From Asparagopsis taxiformis (lineage: Eukaryota > Rhodophyta > Florideophyceae > Bonnemaisoniales > Bonnemaisoniaceae): 64,000 bases of DNA. Of the stretch, positions 55,199 through 64,000 are shown in pieces. The stretch lies in NCBI GenBank assembly GCA_030407315.1, contig JALQPE010000059.1:1-64000 (forward strand), read 5' to 3'. The notes under the pieces were generated by a model. That model ran no database searches. It was not told the origin of the DNA and saw nothing but the letters and a program-made list of their open reading frames with translations. Made by a program: the position numbers and the translations under genes. The first letter of the stretch is position 1; each line of letters opens with the position of its first letter.

Positions 55199-55884
55199 TG
55201 TAGCAGGTAAAAAATCCGCTAGAGCGGCAAACCACCCGACAGGTGTCCCGAGCCTCGGTAGAGGAAGTGGTAGAGCAGATGAACCTTATAGGTACCCAGC
55301 GGGTAGTCTCGTGAGAGAGAAGGTGTCGTTACCCGGAGGGGGTTGCGTGACAAAGGGGTGCTCACGCGAGAGGCGTATTAATGGAGCAAGATGACGTAAT
55401 CCGTCGAGCTGTTGGCTAACCCTAAGGTTTTCCCGGAGAGGGGTTGAACAATAGGTATGCGAACACTGTTCCAGTGGGTCGTAATTCCACTTGAGTTTAC
55501 GTTACTCTAGAAACCGTGCCTACTGGCTATTCCAGTGGCCGTTTTATACTAAGTCTACTGTAAGCTAGGGTTAGTGGTTAGGAATAAATATCCAGTTAGT
55601 GACCAATCAGAACCCAATTACTGGCGCTCGCCTACCCGCGAGGTCATTGCCAATAGGCTTACATTGTAATGTATGGCTGATCAGCCTAAGTTAAAATTTG
55701 CCCCCTTGTGGGGTCTTGGCCGGGGCCGATAGGCCCGGGTGGGGTTATTTGTCAGCCATAGCTGGTCCTAAGTATAGGAAACACGCCAGTTGGCTGGTGC
55801 CTTCTGATTGGCACATCCCGTAAGTGGGTACCCAATAGGGAAGCGACACGGCTCGATCAGCGAGGACCGCCAGGCGGTACGACA
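55199..55884 (-). repeat. 3' LTR of a second, reversed family 1 element
   Basis: Exact-length (686 bp) reverse complement of the 52002-52687 LTR, with the same C at the one variable site. The polypurine tract complement follows at 55885-55896. Confidence 0.93.
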
Positions 55885-56385
55885 CGGCCCCCTCCTGAGA
55901 GATTTGTCGTCCCGACAAAATTTGATCAAATAAAAATTACAATTTTTGGCTGTGGCCGTTGCATTGTGCAATTCAAAATTTTCCCGCGCGCGGCGCGTGC
56001 ACACTAAATGTGTTGTCCATCCGACTCTTCCCGAGTTCCGCCCGACCGTTTTCCTATTGGAATTCATACCTGCTCCAGGTTCATCCTCATCCTAACGCGA
56101 CACAGCGTATTCACCCTTTCGGTGTCCAACTGCATCCACGCATTCGCGTCCTTTCCACTATCCCTCAAAGGGTTTTTGCGTCCATCTGCTAAATAATTAG
56201 CCGCGCGATCGCACGAGCGGTGCCAATTCGAGGCTTGCATTTGCCGATTCGGCCCATTGCCTCGCGATCCCCTTCCTGGGTTGAATAACGCAGCTCCCTC
56301 CCGGAGACTTAAGCCAATAGGCCGCTCATTCGTCCCGCTTCAGGGTTTTTATCAACGTCCGTCACCGCCTCTACTGGCTTCCAGG

Positions 56386-58246
56386 ATGTCCCCTCGAGCT
56401 CCGATACAATTCGAATCCTCTGAAGAGGAAGGAGACAATATGGGTTCGCCCAACCGTCCTACCACACGCTCCAGCGTTCGCCGTCCCACAACTCGCCATC
56501 AGGCTTCCTCTTCCCGCACCGGGGTCCCGCCTACACCGGCTAAGTCTTCGTCGACTTCAGCGCCACGCGTGCCGTCAGCCACCGCGGCTCAATCGCAAAC
56601 GCGAACGCGTTCGACTGCCGCCAAAGGCACCGCTGATCCAGCGTCGCCTGCTGGCAAGGTTGCGAGTGCGCAAGCACGTTCCGAAGAGACGGTCCCCCCT
56701 ACCAGGGCTAGCGCACAAGAGCGCGACTCTGTTCCGGCTGAATCGCCTGCTTCCCCGAAGCCTTCCACCCCAGTGGCAAGTGCCAAACCGTCATCGGTTA
56801 ATCCGCCGTCACGCGAAGGTGAGTCATCGAAGGCCGCCGGCCCGTCCCCAAGGGGAGCCATGCCGGCCGACACCGAGGAGGTGATAGAAGTCGTCGCCGA
56901 GGGAGGCGCTACGGCCAGGCCAACAAGGCAGCCGAATGTCAGGCCTTCGCCAAGTTCGCGTCCGATTACTTCTCGTCCTTCCGCCCCAGCGGCTCGTACC
57001 TCTTCTGGTCATGACGCGTCAGCGAATCCCTATGAGGACTATGGGCGCCGCAACCAGCAAATTCTGGCGGACGCTCGAAAGCGTAGAGAAGAAGAGTTGC
57101 GCCGCGCGGCTGCTCGGGCAGAAGCCGAGAAGGCTGCAGCCGAGAAGGCTAATGCTCAACCTGTAGAGAAGGTCCTAGACCCATATGCCTCTACTGGCAG
57201 GGTTACCCGAAGTGGGTCTGGTGCGGCTGCCGCCGATGCCTCTGTAGGCGTAAGACCGTCGGGCACCGCCCTAGTTGACCCTTACGCGGTTGCGTCTGCC
57301 TCAGCACCAGCTGCTCCGTCTCACGACACCCCCCTCGGGCACCTAAGCCGACTGCCAATTGGCGCTCCATGGGAGAATTCTACCCAGCAAATGCTGATGA
57401 ACTGGTGGTATTCGACTCGCAAGCCTTGCCTTTCAGGCGTGAGCTCGCCGCTCCTAGGGGACACTACCCGTTTGCGCGACTCCCTCGTAGGGACTTTACG
57501 GATCGCCCGAGAAGCGAGTTACGTCGCGATATGCTTCTCATGAGCTCCCTCCGGGGTCAAAACCATCAGGTTCAAAACGAATGTTGGTCGGCTTACGCCC
57601 GTCTCCCTTCGAGTCGCCCTATGCGTCACTTCCGTGTCCCCCATACGCAATGCAGCGACAGGACTTTCCTGCTCCATCCCGGAGATGCGCTTTACGTCGA
57701 ACGTATGAATCGTCGCTTGTTCCAGGAGGAATCGCACCAAGGTACCGTAGAGGACATGCCGATGATTCGGTCTCGCTGGTTTGCGTATCCCCTCGTCCCG
57801 ATACGGGTACCTATGAGCATCATATGCGACTTCACGCTAGGGTGACTTCCCGAATGATGGGGCGTCAAGTGACGGCGAATGACTATCGCGTATTCGCGCA
57901 CCGTAATGGTAGCTCCGTTGAGCCGGTCACTAGACCCATGAGGGTATCGAGAGAAGCGTTAGACCCGTTGTGGGATGATCCCATTTGGGAAGGGCAGTTG
58001 GCTCCACCGATGTGTTTGCCCGTTGCCGACCCTCCGTCGCTGGTGTACTTCCATAATTCCGCTCTTCGCGACGCGCCCGAATGGCGAATGGACAGGTTCC
58101 GATCGTACCTCGAGTTGGAGAGGGATATCCTTATAGGGATCGAGTTGGCTCGTACCGCCGAGACGCGAGGCTTCGTGCCAATCCTGGAAGAGGAACTCTT
58201 GAATAGGTTGAACCGTACGTGGTACGAATTTGTGGTAGTGCCGTAG
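56386..58246 (+). pseudogene. Antisense accessory ORF, reversed copy, frameshifted and truncated
   Basis: From ATG 56386 it appears identical to the intact copy up to about 57326. A missing C in a run (6 instead of 7) then shifts the frame near 57330. The original frame resumes in other phases (57369-57845, then 57790-58246) with several percent of changes, and homology ends near 58222 before the C-terminal half and its coiled coil. Confidence 0.85.
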
Positions 58247-58839
58247 TCGGTTTGATGGTCATCAGCGTTTGCTGTTAGGGAATGTACCTTTGCAACGCTG
58301 ATGCGTACCCAATGTGGGCTGCAGCCGGTAAGCTGATCCTGTTTCCGCCTTGGGAAATGTCCAAACAACGTTCGAAGGCCAGAACCTGGATACTTGTGCG
58401 TACTAGAGATAAATAGCAAATTGGTCCGACTGGTCCAATACATGGTCCGACTGGTCCAAACTGAGGTCCACATGGTCCAGAAGTGGTCCAGATGGGTTCG
58501 GAATGGTCCACCTGGTCCTTGGTTCGACGCCGGCGGCGTCGCATACGAGATCTGATGCCAGCTATACTATTGATCCAAGGAGTGCATTGCACTTGATTTG
58601 ATCAACGCACAACAGTGCTACCGCCGCCGTCGCGGCTCAAAAATCAAAATTTTAGAATTTCTGGCCTTCGGCCTCTCGGCAATTTTTGGCCGCCGGCGGC
58701 CAAATAAAATTTTTGAATTTCTGGCCGGTATCGGCTGATCAAAAAATTGCCATTTTTGGCTTCCGGCCAGCGGTGAAATAGTGCGCCCTTTTTGGCTTAA
58801 CCTTCCGAGGCTCGGTAACTCCACCTGGTGGATTCCTTG
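58247..58839. other. Foreign stretch in the second copy, with TGGTCC repeats
   Basis: 58420-58520 has many TGGTCC hexamers (e.g. ATGGTCCGACTGGTCC). 58620-58750 has GGCC-rich hairpins and AGAATTTCTGGCC motifs similar to those in 1-836. From about 58790 homology to the region after pol resumes. No gene. Confidence 0.6.
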
Positions 58840-60231
58840 TTAGGTTCTCGTCCCTGCGGGGTTATGCGACTTCTTCCCTCTTTTGGGTGTGCGCGTGCGC
58901 GCTCTGCGCGATGGCTTGTCACCTTTGCGGTGTTGCGTTCGACGGAAATACCGTGATGCCCATTCGAGGGGAACGTTTGCACGTTGCGTCCATGTTGGCT
59001 TGCGGTAGCCATACCATTTCACAAGGAACCATTGTTCCCCATCGTCGTCAGTGACGTAATCGATGAGATCATCGATGGGATATTCCTCCTCTGAGGTTGC
59101 GCGTTCGGCGTCGCTACTTCCCTCTGGGGTTTCCTTCGTCCCTTCAGGGAGAGCTACTCGTCCCGAGTTCGGTTGCGTGCCCTGTGGCGCTTTCTCTTGT
59201 TCCCCATTGGGGGTGGCTTCCAAAGACCTTACGGGGTTTGCCGTGGCTATCTTCTTCGCACTTGAGCGAGTGTGTCGACCCAGTTTGGGTTTTGCCAAAT
59301 GGGCGGGTGCTTGACTTGCTTGGTTAGCTATGCGAAGTTCGGCTCCCGATGGAGGGTTCGCGTCCCGTTGAGGGGAACTCGGCGTCTGTACGCATGACCT
59401 GGATGGTTGTCCTCTCGTCGCAATTGTGCGGTTATAGCCGGTCGTTACCGGGGGTGCGGGTTGTTGGTGTAATGGTAAACGACTTTGGTCGTACGTGTCG
59501 CTCCCAATCGTGGGTGAGTTACCAGGTGGTGAATGTTGAGTATGCTCATCCCAAGAGGGTGTTGCGAAATTGTTGCTTACGCGCATAGCGTCTGGGGCCC
59601 CCTCCTGAAGGGTGGTTTGTCCCAAACCACTACCTTCAGGTGTTATCCTAATTGTAGGTTGTCGTGGGGACGATGGTTGATCCCTGAAGGGGTATTCCTG
59701 ATTAGGAGTTGGCGGAGGTGATTCGCTTTGTGCGTTCTGTTGGCCGTCGCCCGTCGGTTGGCGTGATTGTGTATTTGGCGCGAGGGCATCTGCACCTGAT
59801 GGTGACGCTTGTGCGTTAGCGGCATGTAGCCTAGGTGCTAAGGTTGGTTCCTCGGTCGGTCGCGGAGCGAGTACAACTCTATCGAGACTAACCTTTTCGG
59901 TGATACCATCACGGTCGATGTAAACCGTTCGCCGTCCGGCACGGATAACCCTATAGGGACCTTGAGCTATTGGAGTTAGCTTGTTCCGTTCACGGACTTC
60001 TGGATTATCCAGATAAACGTAATCATCGGTAGTGATGAGTCGTTTAGACTTCCGGATTGACCGGTCGAAGTTACGCTTGTAGCGTGCTTGCGCGCTGTGA
60101 AGGCGTTTACCTGCCATGTCAATGGTATCCGTAATACGGCGCAAGAAGTCTTGCTTCGTGAACGCGTCTGGCGTTGCCCTCCTTTTCACCGAATGGTGTG
60201 TCGCATATGGCGGTGGGGGTCGGCTTAGTAT
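58840..60231 (-). pseudogene. pol: 3' part of pol (integrase end and chromodomain), second copy
   Basis: An open frame without internal stops from the break at 60231 to the stop at 58840. It starts in the integrase C-terminal region (LSRPPPPYATHHSVKRRATP), continues through the GPYRVIRAGRRTVYIDRDG block, the long polar linker and EEEYPIDDLIDYVTDDDGEQ, WFLVKWYGYRKPTW, the chromodomain. It shows the uninterrupted sequence at the site where element P sits in the first copy (QASQAPAHLAKPK). Truncated at its 5' end. Confidence 0.85.
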
Positions 60232-61038
60232 TGTGGCGCAATTTAAGTTGGTCGATGGAACCGATGCGAGCGCGCGCGTTTACGTTAGTCCGCAAGCATC
60301 CGTTTGAGTTAGTTTAGTAAGCGAGCGTACGCGTGGCGCCTTGATTACGTGTCACGGAGCGTCAATGCGAGCGCGTGCGCGCGTACGTTGCCACGAAACC
60401 GCGAGCCGCGCCACGTGTAGCGATTTCCGCGAATTTCCCTTTATTTCCCTTTTTGGGTTTTTTATGACGAAAGTCTTTTTCCCAAATATTTCCCTTTTTG
60501 CGTGCGAGCGTGCGGCCGCCGCCGGCCGGCCACACAAGGACAGCCTGTCCCAAGTAAGTTAGCTATTAGTGGTCGCATGGCTTCGCACCCTACCAATAAA
60601 CAGTCAGCACTTTCGCAGCTACGAGTTAAGCGTTGAGCGCGTCGCGAGGAACGATTGCGTTACAACGTTGCGTGCGGATTGCTCACGATCGCCGACATAC
60701 GTGCGCGCGCGCCGCGTTTACCGACTGTCGAATTGCGTCGCACCGCGAGACCGCGCGTTGCGTCGCCTACCGCTAGGCCAGGGATTTACGACCCCTGCGT
60801 GGATCGTGTTGAGCTCGAGTTTACTCGGTGATCTCCCCCTGAGATCACGGCTTGCGCCGGCCCGCGAATCCCGTGTTGCGATCGACCCTGCGCGTTCCGC
60901 CGTTGTACCACCCGTTCGCCAGCGCGACCGAGCGACGTGCGAAACGCAAGTTCACGAGCGCGTTACGGTTCAACACGCCCTGACAAGGCAAGCGATTCTA
61001 GAACTCTCTTAGTGACCGCCATCCCGGCTGGTCCTACA
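60232..61038 (+). repeat. 5' LTR, family 2
   Basis: 807 bp, TGTGGCGCAATT...GGTCCTACA. Alignable with 9414-10216 but clearly diverged. The primer site follows after two bases. Confidence 0.85.
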
Positions 61039-61040
61039 AC

Positions 61041-61058
61041 TGGTCTCTCGACCTAGAA
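61041..61058 (+). other. Primer binding site, family 2
   Basis: TGGTCTCTCGACCTAGAA, the same 18 bases as at 11111-11128. Confidence 0.7.
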
Positions 61059-61614
61059 TTGCGCGAACCGACGTGCGAACTCAGCGAAGAACAGAAACTC
61101 CGCTTGGGGAAACACGGGACGCCAAACCTATCGCTTACTCTAATTCTTCTTTTATCCGTTCGTCGTGCGCGACAGCGAGGGCGATTGACGCGTGCGCGCG
61201 TATCGCTATCCCGGAAGCGGTGCTATAGCCTCTCTGGTTTGTATAACTACCCTACCTCTACTACGACGATTCGCAGCGCGGAACGACGCGATCGAAGACG
61301 CAGCGCGTGCGCGCGCTAGTTCGCAACCCTAACGCGGGTTCGGCGGTGCCGAAAATATTGGGTTCGCGAACGACCGAGACCCGTCTTTGCGCGTTCCGAG
61401 CGAGGAAGAAGCCCTCCTGCGAGCGAACTCGTCCCCCTCACCCTTACTACGCGCGCCCGATACGCAGACAATTTTCGGGAAGCGCTTCCCTTTTTACTTG
61501 CCAATTTTTCGACGCGCCGACGCGAGATTTTGACGCGCGCCGAATTCCCCTTTATCCCTTCCCATCATCCCTTTTTCCCTTTTCCCTAGGCGACGATCGA
61601 ACGCGACCGCGCCG
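61059..61614 (+). other. Leader between primer site and gag
   Basis: No ORF that looks real. It probably contains the packaging region of the RNA. Ends with a CT-rich stretch before the gag ATG. Confidence 0.5.
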
Positions 61615-63651
61615 ATGGATCCCCCTACGCGCGAGCGATCGAACGCGCCGACCGAACCGCCGCCAGTCGCGTCGCAAACGCACGCAGTCGACGCCCTGGT
61701 CGCTTCACATATCCCTGACCCTACCGCTTCTCCGTGGCCGCCGTTACCGACGCAAGCGCTCGCGAGCATCGACGACGACGCGCAAACGTCCGACGATGGC
61801 GCCGCAACGAAGCGCGAAGCCGAGTTCCGCGTTTCTGATGTGCACGCTACGCCGTCCGCAACGCTTCCGAGCTTGGTTCGACAAGTAGTGGACGACCCTA
61901 CGTTCCAATGCATGCTCCAGGCTGAAGTACGAGCTGCAGTGGACCGCGCTATCAAGGGCCAATCACGTGGACTAACCGCTCAGATGAGGGCGCAAGTCCA
62001 CAACCTAATCGTCACTACGATGGACTCCCGTGAGGAGCAAAATATTGAACGCGCGAACGTCGCTGCGCGCGAAAACCGGACGCGAACCGCAGCGCGCGCG
62101 ACCCCTACGAACTACGCGCGCGACGCGGACCCCGAAGGATGGCTGGAACTGGCGCGCCAGGACCTGTCATTCGATGATCACCCGCGCTCGAATAGCGACG
62201 ACGGACCCGCGCACCCCGGGCTGGTAGAGATCCAGCCGTTGAACGAGCTGTTCACGCGCGCGCTTTCGTATCGCACGTACCGCTTGCGTAATACCGACCG
62301 CGCGTTTAACCGAACGATTGCGAGCGAATTGGCTAACACCGCGAAGATGGTGCGCCATTCGATGCAAGGAGAGAATTTCACGGGCACTGACGGAATCGCG
62401 GTACTATCGTTCCTGAAGTACTTCAAGAGCGCATGCGACGACACCGGCGTATCCGAAGGCGCAGCGCTTCCGATTCTCAAGTATTTCCTGGCCGACGAAG
62501 CGCGCGACACGTTCCAAACGTACGTGGGACGAACGTTCCGAGGAGCGCGCGCGGGCGTCGATTCGATTACGTGCTACGCGGAAGCCGTTCAGTGGCTCTT
62601 ACTAACCTACGCGCGCGAAGGCGACGTTGCGCAAGCGTACCGCGACGTGGCGCAACAAACGCAAGACCCGAAGGAAACCGAAACGCAATTCGCTACGCGA
62701 TTACGACGACGAGCGCTGCGCTGCGGCGACGCGTTTAGCGAGCGAACGCTTGTTTCTATTTTCGTCGATGGTCTACGCCCCTACGCGCAACACCTCGTGC
62801 GGGACGCGCTGTCTCGTGACCCGCGGCGATACACCTTTCGAGAGCTAGTCTCTATGGCGCAGAGCCACGGGGACACGCACCGAGCGATGACGCCGACAAC
62901 GAGCGCGCGACCGCTACTGCGACGAACGCCTGCGCTCTACGTAGACGAGGACGAGACACCGATGATGCAAGCTCTGACCGTGGGGCACACCCCACCATCA
63001 GGCTTCTCATCGCCAAACGTCTCAACCTCCGCCGCGACACCGCACGCTCCGCGCGAACGGAAGTTCTCGACTCCGAGCCCCATGCGAAGTCCGACCTCGC
63101 TTGGCACTCCTTCGTCGAATTACCGCACGCCACGCTCGCGCGACGCCTCGCCCGCCGACCGCTCACGACGCACTGCGCATACCGACGACCGGGAACGCGA
63201 ACGCGCGAGGCCGTACACGGCGCACATACCGCGCGCGACTTACCCACCGCCTATCGTGAGGCAGACGGCACCGGCCGACACGTCTCGCACGGCAGCGTTC
63301 CGATGCCTGTTATGCAGGAAGTTCGGGCACCCGATGGTGAATTGCCCACTGCTCACGTCCGAGCAGCAGGCCGCGATTCGCGAAATGCATAGCCACGCGC
63401 GCCTAACGCCCGAAGAACTGAACCTGCAGCGCAACGTTCAGGTCTTCGAAGTCTCCGCGCACGCCGACGCGAACGAGAGCGAGCGACAGCGCGTCGACGG
63501 TAACGAGCGAACGCGCGAAAACGAGGGCGCACGCGAGCGCGAGCGCGAAAGCGAACGCACGCGCGAATACGACGCGCATGACGGCGAGCAGCTCACGCCC
63601 CACTCGGTTCGTTTTGCAGAAGACCCGGGAAACGCCTACGAGGAGCCGTAG
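61615..63651 (+). CDS. gag: Gag polyprotein, family 2, intact
   Basis: 678 residues from ATG 61615. The N-terminal region is Pro/Ala/Thr-rich. The capsid-like region (about 210-420) includes SFLKYFKSACDDTGVSEGAA, LPILKYFLADEARDTF and QFATRLRRRALRCGDAFSER, matching the family 1 Gag. A CCHC knuckle CLLCRKFGHPMVNC lies near residue 564. The C-terminal tail is a run of Arg/Glu (ERTRENEGARERERESERTR). It forms the particle and binds the RNA. The homologous position of the family 1 stop at 12069 is Lys here. Confidence 0.88.
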   Translation: MDPPTRERSNAPTEPPPVASQTHAVDALVASHIPDPTASPWPPLPTQALASIDDDAQTSDDGAATKREAEFRVSDVHATPSATLPSLVRQVVDDPTFQCMLQAEVRAAVDRAIKGQSRGLTAQMRAQVHNLIVTTMDSREEQNIERANVAARENRTRTAARATPTNYARDADPEGWLELARQDLSFDDHPRSNSDDGPAHPGLVEIQPLNELFTRALSYRTYRLRNTDRAFNRTIASELANTAKMVRHSMQGENFTGTDGIAVLSFLKYFKSACDDTGVSEGAALPILKYFLADEARDTFQTYVGRTFRGARAGVDSITCYAEAVQWLLLTYAREGDVAQAYRDVAQQTQDPKETETQFATRLRRRALRCGDAFSERTLVSIFVDGLRPYAQHLVRDALSRDPRRYTFRELVSMAQSHGDTHRAMTPTTSARPLLRRTPALYVDEDETPMMQALTVGHTPPSGFSSPNVSTSAATPHAPRERKFSTPSPMRSPTSLGTPSSNYRTPRSRDASPADRSRRTAHTDDRERERARPYTAHIPRATYPPPIVRQTAPADTSRTAAFRCLLCRKFGHPMVNCPLLTSEQQAAIREMHSHARLTPEELNLQRNVQVFEVSAHADANESERQRVDGNERTRENEGARERERESERTREYDAHDGEQLTPHSVRFAEDPGNAYEEP

Positions 63652-63695
63652 CGGGTGGGCCGGCTCCTCCTCACTCAACGGATACGCGACGCGCG

Positions 63696-64000
63696 ATGAC
63701 GCAACCACCGCGCGAAAAACCGCCTCCGTTACCACCCGAAACAGTGGTCCTGTTTCAGACCCCTACCGCGAACTACAAACTCGAGACCCGCGTCGGGTAT
63801 AATCAACGCACGGCCACCGCGGTGACCGCCGTGCTTGATACTGGCGCAGGCCCGAGCCTCATTCGCGAAAACGTACTAGGCGCCGACTGGAAGCGCCACG
63901 CTACGCCGCCGACGCTGCGCTGCGCGATTATCGACGCGAACGGACGACGCCTCGCGCCAAACGCGTCGCTGCGACTTAGCGTTTTTCTAGGTGCCCGAGC
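63696..64000 (+). CDS. pol: Start of Pol, family 2 (protease), cut by the window end
   Basis: ATG 63696, 44 bases after the gag stop, in a different frame from gag. Proline-rich start, then AVTAVLDTGAGPSLIREN, the aspartic protease active site (DTG), and a following IIDANGRRLAPNASLRLSVF block comparable to ADANGNPLRIKGKIKLSL in family 1. The rest lies outside the window. Confidence 0.8.
   Translation, partial: MTQPPREKPPPLPPETVVLFQTPTANYKLETRVGYNQRTATAVTAVLDTGAGPSLIRENVLGADWKRHATPPTLRCAIIDANGRRLAPNASLRLSVFLGAR

Larger units (their letters stand above)
55199..60231 (-). mobile_element. Second family 1 chromovirus copy, reversed and truncated
   Basis: Reading right to left: the end of pol (60231-58840), a foreign or rearranged 0.6-kb stretch, the N-terminal part of the antisense ORF, and the 3' LTR. 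The integrase end and everything upstream are missing, because the family 2 LTR begins at 60232. With 47484-52687 it makes a large inverted repeat. Confidence 0.88.
60232..64000 (+). mobile_element. Family 2 Ty3/gypsy element, continuing beyond the window
   Basis: 5' LTR, primer site, leader, intact gag and the beginning of pol with the protease. Very GC- and CpG-rich, with GCGCG repeats. It was inserted in, or beside, the truncated family 1 copy at 60231. Confidence 0.88.

Overview
This window is eukaryotic and made almost entirely of mobile DNA. Evidence for a eukaryote: two families of Ty3/gypsy LTR retrotransposon, CACTA-type DNA transposons, decayed copies of eukaryotic genes (ALG12 mannosyltransferase, a SNF2/RING helicase) and one visible GT-AG intron of 75 bases. 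I cannot name the organism. The mix (Plavaka-like transposase, chromovirus, YicG/TRIC-like protein, a 2OG-oxygenase-like gene, small introns) would fit a fungus, a stramenopile or a red alga. I found no intact ordinary host gene, rRNA, tRNA or CRISPR array.

Layout. 1-7667: repeats and a broken Plavaka-like (CACTA superfamily) transposase at 2834-5126. 7668-10216: the 3' end of an LTR element of family 2 (antisense ORF plus 3' LTR). 10424-52687: one family 1 chromovirus with 686-bp LTRs that differ by eye at one base and a 5-bp target duplication ATATG. Its own length is only about 12.5 kb, because a 29.8-kb CACTA-like element P (17690-47483; 13-bp terminal inverted repeats, 2-bp target duplication CC) sits in the 3' part of pol. 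P in turn holds a second CACTA-like element Q (29513-44613; 15.1 kb, 2-bp duplication AT), which split a gene whose halves now lie at 44614-45018 and 29290-29512. 52688-55198: a short segment with its own inverted repeats. 55199-60231: a second family 1 copy in reverse orientation, truncated. 60232 to the end: a family 2 element (5' LTR, primer site, gag, start of pol) running off the window.

P and Q carry cargo rather than an obvious transposase: decayed pieces of a YicG/TRIC-like channel, ArgJ, a 2OG-oxygenase-like protein, a SNF2/RING helicase, ALG12 and a glycosyltransferase, plus large hairpin-forming repeat arrays. One long intact reading frame (507 codons, 42395-43918) lies in Q.

The most unusual feature is a long antisense gene between pol and the 3' LTR, read towards gag. 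It occurs in both LTR families (1088 codons in family 1; a frameshifted, truncated version in family 2), and the two proteins appear related although LTRs and gag differ strongly. The families also share an identical 18-nt primer binding site. I read this as a conserved antisense accessory protein of a chromovirus group, analogous in position to antisense genes of some retroviruses; its function is unknown.
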